From positions 62,001 through 126,000 of the forward strand of contig SSFF01000004.1 in NCBI GenBank assembly GCA_008015235.1: DNA of 64,000 nucleotides. The letters run 5' to 3'. This document shows positions 53,351-64,000 of this stretch, in pieces. Positions within the stretch are counted from its first letter, which is position 1. Each line of letters opens with the position of its first letter. The stretch is from Rhodoferax sp. GTDB taxonomy: Bacteria; Pseudomonadota; Gammaproteobacteria; Burkholderiales; Burkholderiaceae_C. Made by a program: the position numbers and the translations under genes. The notes under the pieces are model-generated. The model was not told the origin of the DNA. It made no database searches and was given only the letters and a program-made list of their open reading frames with translations.

Positions 53351-54604
53351 TCAGCCTTCCAGCGACTCGGCCCAGGCCAGGGCTTCGAGGTGCGCCATGT
53401 TGACCTGGGCGCCGTTCAGGTTGAGCAATTCGCTGGTGCGGGCAAAGGCGGCATCGTCGTTGTTCTCGCAGGCCAGGGTCAGCTCCAGGTAGGGCGCCAA
53501 GGGGCCGGTATGCAGCAGCAGCGCATCGGTCACGCTGGTGGGCAGGCTCAGTGTGGCCAGGGCCGTTTCCATGGGCACGCCGAGCATGGTGTCGAGCAAC
53601 GAGAACACACCCACCACGAAAGCGTTGTCACTTTCCTCGGGGGGCAGCGACTGTTGGGCCAGCAGCTCCATCAGGCGCCCGCGCAGCACTGCGGTGCTGC
53701 CCACGGCCGCCGGGGTGTTGCCAGCGTTGGAGGTGGTCAGGAGCAAGGCCGCCCACTTGAACAGGCGGTTCAGGCCCAGCAGCATGACGGCATGGCGGAA
53801 CGAGGTGACTTCCTTGCGCATGCCAAAGCCGGCCGAGTTGATGAAGCGCAGCAGGTTGAACGACAGCGTCGGGTCGTGCTTGAAGATTTCCTCGATCTCG
53901 TCGGTGCTGGCCTGTTTGCGCACCAGGTTGATCAGGCGCAGGATGTGGGCCTGGCCGGGGCGTATGGTCTGCCCCTGCAGCATTTCCGGCTTGGCAAACC
54001 AGTAGCCCTGGAACAGGCCCACGCCCAGGGCGTGCAGGGCCTCGTACTGTTCGGCGGTTTCCACTTTCTCGGCGATCAGCGTGGCCTTGGACTTGGCCTG
54101 CGCCAGCTTCACGAACGAGGCCACGGCGTCGCGTTTGAGCACTGTCAGGTCGAACTTAATGAAAGCGGCTAGCGGCAGCCAGGTCTCATAGGGCTTGGTC
54201 AGTACCGAATAGTCCATGGCCAGTTTGAAGCCGCGCCGGTGCATGTCCTGCAACGCCGGCAGGCGGGTCTGGATCTGGTCAATCTGCGAAATCGGCAGCG
54301 GCGGTATCTCCAGCACCACTTTTTCGGAAGGTACCAGTTCCAGGTGGCCGCCGGCCAAGCTGTCGTGGGTGCAGTTGATGAAGTAGACCGCGCGGGCACC
54401 CAGGGTGTTTTCGCTGCCGCTGGAGAGTGCATTGAACAGCATCTGGGCATCGGTGCGTGCAGTGTGCTGGTCGATGTCCACCGAGCGGTCAAACAGCTCG
54501 TAGCCGAACACCCGACGGCGCTGGTCGACGATGGCCTGGTGGGCGATGGCCTGTCCAGCGGACGTCGGTGCGGGGCTGGCAGTCGGATGGGTGGGGGTGG
54601 TCAT
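53351..54604 (-). CDS. degenerate EAL-HDOD signalling protein (YuxH-like)
   Basis: This 417-residue protein joins an amino-terminal EAL-like domain (about 15-210) and a carboxyl HDOD domain (about 220-400). The EAL signature is replaced by YELFDRS, so cyclic-di-GMP hydrolysis is unlikely; it may bind cyclic di-GMP or a partner instead. HDOD marks are NLLRFINSAGFGMRKEVTS and FRHAVMLLGLNRLFKWAALL. Related YuxH/CdgJ proteins affect motility and biofilm. Start at the ATG at 54604. It ends beside an element copy. Confidence 0.87.
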   Translation of the reverse strand: MTTPTHPTASPAPTSAGQAIAHQAIVDQRRRVFGYELFDRSVDIDQHTARTDAQMLFNALSSGSENTLGARAVYFINCTHDSLAGGHLELVPSEKVVLEIPPLPISQIDQIQTRLPALQDMHRRGFKLAMDYSVLTKPYETWLPLAAFIKFDLTVLKRDAVASFVKLAQAKSKATLIAEKVETAEQYEALHALGVGLFQGYWFAKPEMLQGQTIRPGQAHILRLINLVRKQASTDEIEEIFKHDPTLSFNLLRFINSAGFGMRKEVTSFRHAVMLLGLNRLFKWAALLLTTSNAGNTPAAVGSTAVLRGRLMELLAQQSLPPEESDNAFVVGVFSLLDTMLGVPMETALATLSLPTSVTDALLLHTGPLAPYLELTLACENNDDAAFARTSELLNLNGAQVNMAHLEALAWAESLEG

Positions 54605-54690
54605 GCGCGGGCTACAAAAAGGCGTTGGGGCATTGTAGTGGTGGGTGAAAACCTACAATGGCGCCCTTCATTGCATATTGGGAGAGGCGT

Positions 54691-55215
54691 ATGGCCTTGT
54701 ATTCGCTCGACGGCGTGGCGCCGCAGGTGGCCGACAGTGCCTGGGTGGCCGACAGCGCCCAGGTCATGGGCCAGGTGGAACTGGGGGCCGACAGCAGCGT
54801 CTGGTTTGGCGCTGTGGTGCGCGGGGATACCGACAACATCCGCATCGGCAAGGGCACCAACATCCAGGACGCCAGCGTGCTGCATGCCGACCACGGCAAG
54901 CCCCTGACGATTGGCGACAACGTGACTGTGGGCCACAAGGTCATGTTGCACGGCTGCACGGTGGGTGACGGCTCGCTCATCGGTATCGGTGCCGTGGTGC
55001 TCAATGGCGCCGTCATCGGCAAGGGCTGCATCGTCGGCGCCGGCGCCCTGGTGACCGAAGGCAAGGTGTTTGAAGACGGTTCCATGATCATCGGCAGCCC
55101 GGCCAAGGCCGTGCGCCAACTTTCACCCGAGCAACAACAGGGCCTGCTGATGAGCGCGGCCCATTACATCGAGAATGCGCGCCGTTTCAAGGCGGGTCTG
55201 AAGCGCATCGATTGA
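54691..55215 (+). CDS. gamma-type carbonic anhydrase family protein (YrdA/PaaY-like)
   Basis: This 174-residue left-handed beta-helix trimeric protein has repeats such as VWFGAVVRGDTDNIRIG and NVTVGHKVMLHGCTVG, with three His candidate zinc ligands (HADHG, GHKVMLHG). AIIGMGA-like IIGSPAKAVRQLSPEQ is typical. The ATG at 54691 has GGAGAGG. The family includes gamma carbonic anhydrases and thioesterase-associated PaaY; activity is not assured. It is followed by hslO 43 bases later. Confidence 0.86.
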   Translation: MALYSLDGVAPQVADSAWVADSAQVMGQVELGADSSVWFGAVVRGDTDNIRIGKGTNIQDASVLHADHGKPLTIGDNVTVGHKVMLHGCTVGDGSLIGIGAVVLNGAVIGKGCIVGAGALVTEGKVFEDGSMIIGSPAKAVRQLSPEQQQGLLMSAAHYIENARRFKAGLKRID

Positions 55216-55258
55216 ATTCACGGCGCAGCCTTGGCTGTGCCCTAAAAGGAGAGCGTGC

Positions 55259-56239
55259 ATGTCCGAATTGCACAAGTTCATTTTTGAAGGCCTGCCGGTG
55301 CGCGGTGCCCTGGTCCGTCTGACTGATTCCTGGCAGGAAATCCTGCAGCGCCGCGCTGGCAACGCCCAGACTGGCGCCTACCCGCAGCCCCTGCGTGTCA
55401 CGCTGGGTGAAATGGCCGCCGCGGCGGTGTTGATGCAGTCCAATATCAAGTTCGACGGGGCTCTGATACTGCAGGTAATGGGCGATGGCCCGGTCAAGCT
55501 GGCGGTGGTGGAGGTGCAGCCGGACCTGGCGTTTCGTGCCACGGCCACGGTGGAAGGTGTCGTGGCGGATGACGCCAGTTTGGGCGCGATGCTCAATGCC
55601 CAGGGCCAGGCGCGCTGTGCCATCACACTCGACCCCAAAACGCGCTTTCCGGGTCAGCAGCCCTACCAGGGCGTGGTGCCACTGCAGGACGATGCAGGGC
55701 AGACATTGCCCGATTTCGCCGCCGTGCTGCAGCAGTACATGCTGCGCAGCGAACAGCTGCAAACCACACTGGTCCTGGCGGCCGACGACCAGGTGGCGGC
55801 CGGGCTGCTGATCCAGCGCCTGCCGGTGCAGGGGGCTGGCAACCTGGAGGGCCAGGCCGGCGCCAGCGATGCCGAAGCCATGGACGAACACTACAACCGC
55901 ATCGCCACGCTGGCCAGCAGCCTCAAGCGTGAGGAGCTGCTGACGCTGGACGCCGAGACCGTGCTGCGGCGTCTGTTCTGGGAAGAGACCCTGGCGCGCT
56001 TCGAGCCCTTGGCCGGTGACAGCGGTCCACGCTTTGCTTGCAGCTGCAGCCGTGAACGCGTGGGCAAGATGATCCTGGGCCTGGGTCGGGAAGACGCTGA
56101 GCAATTGCTGCAGGAGCGCTTGAAAATCGATGTGGCTTGCGAGTTCTGTGGCAAGCACTACCACTTTGATGCTGTTGATGCGGCCCAGATATTCACCGAG
56201 GCTTCGCGCCTGGCCAGCGGGGGTACGCAGGCGCATTGA
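55259..56239 (+). CDS. hslO: redox-regulated chaperone Hsp33
   Basis: Hsp33 becomes an active holdase when oxidants release its zinc and form disulfides. The 326-residue protein shows LGEMAAAAVLMQSNIKFDG early, and the four zinc cysteines CSC (261, 263) and CEFC (294, 297) near the end. LGREDAEQLLQE lies between them. AAAGGAGAG precedes the ATG at 55259. It is 19 bases upstream of the convergent NadR-like gene. Confidence 0.93.
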   Translation: MSELHKFIFEGLPVRGALVRLTDSWQEILQRRAGNAQTGAYPQPLRVTLGEMAAAAVLMQSNIKFDGALILQVMGDGPVKLAVVEVQPDLAFRATATVEGVVADDASLGAMLNAQGQARCAITLDPKTRFPGQQPYQGVVPLQDDAGQTLPDFAAVLQQYMLRSEQLQTTLVLAADDQVAAGLLIQRLPVQGAGNLEGQAGASDAEAMDEHYNRIATLASSLKREELLTLDAETVLRRLFWEETLARFEPLAGDSGPRFACSCSRERVGKMILGLGREDAEQLLQERLKIDVACEFCGKHYHFDAVDAAQIFTEASRLASGGTQAH

Positions 56240-56260
56240 CGCGGTTGCGTTGCACCTGGA

Positions 56261-56908
56261 TCAACGGTCTTTGTTGACCAGTGCGCTGAACAGCAGGTGT
56301 TCGCAGCGGGCGTCCGAGCACCGCTCACAGCCCCATTTCCACGGTGTCTGCGTTGCATAGGCTGCGGGTGGTGTGGCCCACAGCGTAGCTTCCAGATGGC
56401 GCAGGGCGCGCTGCGTGCGGACTTCCCCTTGGCCCAGTAGGGTAGCGTACGCTATCTGGTGCTGTGACAGCACCGCGCGAAGCCGGGTGTCATAGGTCAG
56501 CCGTGCCGCTTCGCCGTCGCGTTGCAGGCCGTCGGCCACCCAGGGCAGGTCGGTGGCGCACAGCAGGTGCAGTGCGCAGCGCTGCGCAAATTCCAATGCC
56601 ATCGGGTACAGGCTGCGGTCCCCAAACAGCAGCTCGCTATACAGCGCGGTGTTCAGTGGCGTGGTGTCTGCGAACACCCAGTCGCAGTCTGCCCTGGCTG
56701 CATCAATGGCTTGGGCTTGTGCGTTGGCAATCGCCGCTTGTTCGTGTGCTTGTGGGGTGCGCTGGTGCTGCTGGCACCAATCGCGCAAGACTTCTGGAAC
56801 CCAGGTGACGCGCAAACCGCGTGCCGACAGTGCGGTCTGCAGGGCCTGCGCCAAGGTCGATTTACCGGTGCATTCGGCACCGACCAAGGCGATGACCTGC
56901 GCCGCCAC
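56261..56908 (-). CDS. NadR/AAA_28-like ATPase with carboxyl-terminal cysteine cluster
   Basis: This 215-residue P-loop protein has Walker A GAECTGKST (10-18). Its layout (HEQAAIANAQAQAIDAA, then VFADTTPLNTALYSE) resembles the ribosylnicotinamide kinase domain of NadR and AAA_28 proteins. The carboxyl end has C194, C197 and C202 in CERCSDARCEH, a possible metal site not found in NadR. It starts 8 bases after ftsB. The NadR-like substrate role is a guess; kinase of a nucleoside-like molecule is possible. Confidence 0.7.
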   Translation of the reverse strand: MAAQVIALVGAECTGKSTLAQALQTALSARGLRVTWVPEVLRDWCQQHQRTPQAHEQAAIANAQAQAIDAARADCDWVFADTTPLNTALYSELLFGDRSLYPMALEFAQRCALHLLCATDLPWVADGLQRDGEAARLTYDTRLRAVLSQHQIAYATLLGQGEVRTQRALRHLEATLWATPPAAYATQTPWKWGCERCSDARCEHLLFSALVNKDR

Positions 56909-56916
56909 GGACTGAA

Positions 56917-57192
56917 TTACTTGGTGAGCTGCACGTAGATTTCGTTGGGCTTGACCATGCCCAACTCGGCGCGCGCTTTTTCTTCGACCATTTCCAGACC
57001 TTCCTGCAGGTCCAGGATTTCGGCCGCCAGCCGGTCATTGGCCTGGGCCGCCTGCGTGTTCTGCGCCTGCTGCTCCTTGAGCTGCTGGCGCAGTTTGGAC
57101 ACGCTGGGCAGGCTGCCGCGCCCGAACCATAGCTGACCGTGCACCACGAGCAGCAGTGCAATCAGTATGGCTGGGACGAAGCGTTGGGACAT
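56917..57192 (-). CDS. ftsB: cell division protein FtsB
   Basis: FtsB forms a complex with FtsL and FtsQ at the division septum. The 91-residue product has an amino-terminal membrane helix (about 6-22, VPAILIALLLVVHGQLWFG) and a coiled coil (about 30-72, LRQQLKEQQAQNTQAAQAND). GRGSLPSVSKL and ELGMVKPNEIYVQL are typical. The ATG at 57192 is used. It follows eno on the same strand, as in related genomes. Confidence 0.93.
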   Translation of the reverse strand: MSQRFVPAILIALLLVVHGQLWFGRGSLPSVSKLRQQLKEQQAQNTQAAQANDRLAAEILDLQEGLEMVEEKARAELGMVKPNEIYVQLTK

Positions 57193-57208
57193 GGTCGTCA
57201 GTGAGCGG

Positions 57209-57296
57209 GAGGTTTGGCCGCCGGGCCGCCCCAAGGCCAAACGCGGCCCCTTTGGGGGGCAGCGAACGACACGAAGTGCGGGAGCGTGGGGGCCAT

Positions 57297-57297
<1 letters not shown>
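57209..57297 (-). repeat. GC-rich repeat-like sequence between eno and ftsB
   Basis: On the minus strand it reads CACTTCGTGTCGTTCGCTG, then CCCCCCAAAGGGGCC and GGCCTTGGGGCGGCCCGGC, with strong internal pairing. The pattern recalls a repeat I associate with Comamonadaceae. The segment GCCGGGCCG...CCCAAG is also found between modB and modC (2731-2755). Confidence 0.5.
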
Positions 57298-62827
<5,530 letters not shown>

Positions 62828-62840
62828 CTACGGAAGAAAA

Positions 62841-63287
62841 ATGAACGTTGACGTCAAAATTCTCGATCCGCGCATTGCGGAGCAATTTCCCACCTACGCC
62901 ACGGCTGGCAGCGCCGGGCTTGACCTGCGCGCCTGCCTGGACACTCCGCTCACGCTGGAGCCCAATGCCTGGCAGCTGGTGCCCACGGGCATGGCCATGC
63001 ACCTGGCCGACCCGGCCTATGCCGCACTGATCCTGCCGCGCTCGGGCCTGGGCCACAAGCACGGCATCGTGTTGGGCAACTTGGTGGGTTTGATCGACAG
63101 TGATTACCAGGGGCAGCTCATGGTCAGCGCCTGGAACCGCAGCGACGTGGCCTTCACCATCCAGCCCATGGAGCGCATTGCCCAGCTGGTCATCGTGCCG
63201 GTGGTGCAAGCCCAGTTCAATGTGGTGCAGGAGTTTCCCGCTTCAGAGCGCGGCGAGGGTGGGTACGGCTCCACCGGAAAACACTGA
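62841..63287 (+). CDS. dut: deoxyuridine 5'-triphosphate nucleotidohydrolase (dUTPase)
   Basis: Dut hydrolyses dUTP to dUMP, keeping uracil out of DNA and feeding dTMP synthesis. The 148-residue trimeric enzyme shows the five motifs: [47 protein letters not shown] and [11 protein letters not shown]. The ATG at 62841 follows GGAAGAAAA. It is the partner of coaBC in the same transcript, a common order in proteobacteria. Confidence 0.96.
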   Translation: MNVDVKILDPRIAEQFPTYATAGSAGLDLRACLDTPLTLEPNAWQLVPTGMAMHLADPAYAALILPRSGLGHKHGIVLGNLVGLIDSDYQGQLMVSAWNRSDVAFTIQPMERIAQLVIVPVVQAQFNVVQEFPASERGEGGYGSTGKH

Positions 63288-63292
63288 CCAGT

Positions 63293-63826
63293 TCAGTGCA
63301 GGCTGTCGCTGCCCGGTGCCTCGGTATGTGGGGCCTGGATGCGGAAGAAGCCGCTGCCGGTGGAGCCCTGGCCAATCTCGGCTTCGGTGGCTTCGCGCAC
63401 CGCTTGCACCCGCACGTGCAAGCGAATGGCAATGCCGGCCAGCGGGTGGTTGCCGTCCAGCACCACGTGCTCGGGGTAAATGTCGGTCACACAGTAGAGC
63501 GCGTCCTTGGGGGCGTCCGGGTTGCATCCGTCGGGCAGTGAGGCGCCTTCGAATAGCTGCCCTTCTTCCAGTTCCTGCGGGAACAGGTGGCGGGGCTCGA
63601 GAAAGATCAGCTGGTCGTTGAAGTCGCCGAAGGCCTGTTCGGGCTCGATCTGCAGTTCGACTGAGGCGCCAGGACCATGCCCCAGCAGGGCTTCTTCAAT
63701 GACGGGCAGCAAATCGTTGCCACCTACCAGGAACTCGACCGGTTCGTCGAGTACATCCAGAACTTCGCCCAGGGTGTCTTTCAGCGTCCATGTGAGGGCG
63801 GCGACGCATTGTTGTGTGATTTCCAT
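63293..63826 (-). CDS. FKBP-type peptidyl-prolyl isomerase, SlyD-like
   Basis: This 177-residue protein matches SlyD: an FKBP core split by an insert-in-flap domain (about 75-125), with VVLDGNHPLAGIAIRLHVRV and AVREATEAEIGQGS at the end of the core. It lacks the His-rich nickel-binding tail of E. coli SlyD, so a role in nickel delivery is unlikely; folding help is more likely. Its stop is six bases from the convergent dut gene. Confidence 0.86.
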   Translation of the reverse strand: MEITQQCVAALTWTLKDTLGEVLDVLDEPVEFLVGGNDLLPVIEEALLGHGPGASVELQIEPEQAFGDFNDQLIFLEPRHLFPQELEEGQLFEGASLPDGCNPDAPKDALYCVTDIYPEHVVLDGNHPLAGIAIRLHVRVQAVREATEAEIGQGSTGSGFFRIQAPHTEAPGSDSLH

Positions 63827-63874
63827 CGCACAATTGTCGCAGTTTGCTTACTCAGCTACTTTGGGAGACTGACA

Positions 63875-64000
63875 ATGCCAGACAGCAGCCCGACCCCAGC
63901 CCCCGAGCACGGAGACGCTGATGGCGCCCCCATGCTCGCAACTGGCCATTTTTCCGGCCCCAGTGAATTTGCCCAGCGTATCCGCGACACCATTGCCCAC
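63875..64000 (+). CDS. hypothetical protein, first 42 residues (cut by window edge)
   Basis: An open frame starts at the ATG at 63875 with GGGAG upstream and continues to the edge. The visible product starts MPDSSPTPAPEHGDADGAPM and ends with a likely helix (FAQRIRDTIAH). I cannot assign it; a hydrophilic leader precedes the folded part. It is divergent from the SlyD-like gene, 48 bp apart. Confidence 0.6.
   Translation, partial: MPDSSPTPAPEHGDADGAPMLATGHFSGPSEFAQRIRDTIAH

Overview
This window looks like chromosomal DNA of a betaproteobacterium of the order Burkholderiales, most likely family Comamonadaceae (Rhodoferax/Acidovorax/Polaromonas-like). That placement is an inference from the high GC content, from housekeeping gene order (pyrG-kdsA-DUF1330-eno-ftsB; amiC-tsaE with queG-xerD), and from a short palindromic element that I associate with comamonad genomes. 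I see no insertion sequence, prophage, CRISPR array or rRNA operon.

Layout. 1-1171: amino-terminal part of a chemotaxis receptor. 1255-3907: molybdate transporter modABC. 4026-6922: a LigB-type dioxygenase, a FIST sensor protein and a crotonase. 7114-16110: a nine-kilobase glycine locus on the minus strand, gcvT-gcvH-gcvP-ltaE-dadA-sdaA, with one tandem glycine riboswitch before gcvT and a second inside the run before dadA. 16184-20394: plsC, ETF-ubiquinone oxidoreductase and two short-chain dehydrogenases, with two candidate operators of fatty-acid/branched-chain type. 20524-25215: tRNA-Val, phaR, rimO, two tRNA-Leu genes and RNase R. 25261-30872: NAD(P)HX repair enzyme, metallo-hydrolase, HDOD protein, MATE and EamA transporters. 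30917-37306: trhP, an AlkD-like protein, a LysR regulator divergent from an SbtA-type bicarbonate transporter plus cupin, DUF2835, and an MFS transporter. 37325-38812: Ser/Thr kinase. 38993-40305: a lower-GC patch of three small orphan genes with one integron attC-like site. 40499-43176: mutL and a DedA protein. 43169-48789: a sugar ABC importer operon with mutarotase and ROK repressor, divergent from a PfkB kinase. 48878-56908: small orphan protein, amiC, tsaE, queG, xerD, EAL-HDOD protein, gamma carbonic anhydrase-like protein, Hsp33, NadR-like ATPase. 56917-61453: ftsB, eno, DUF1330, kdsA, pyrG. 61613-64000: coaBC, dut, a SlyD-like isomerase and the start of one more gene.

How parts work together. 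Threonine aldolase releases glycine, GcvTHP cleaves it into one-carbon units, and DadA and SdaA probably remove glycine/D-amino acids and serine; both transcripts appear glycine-gated. Sugar uptake, anomer conversion, phosphorylation and repression are encoded around one divergent promoter. The SbtA/LysR/cupin block suggests inorganic-carbon or anion uptake under LysR control.

Most unusual signals: (1) a recurrent element of about 57 bp (GCTAY...RTAGC hairpin followed by a GCGGGCCAGAGGC-type core), found between genes and also in frame inside mutL (twice), nnrD and gcvT, with shorter remnants in gcvP, amiC and coaBC; (2) the attC-like structure with cassette-like genes; (3) the double glycine riboswitch locus; (4) RNase R with no canonical start codon next to an A8 slippery run.
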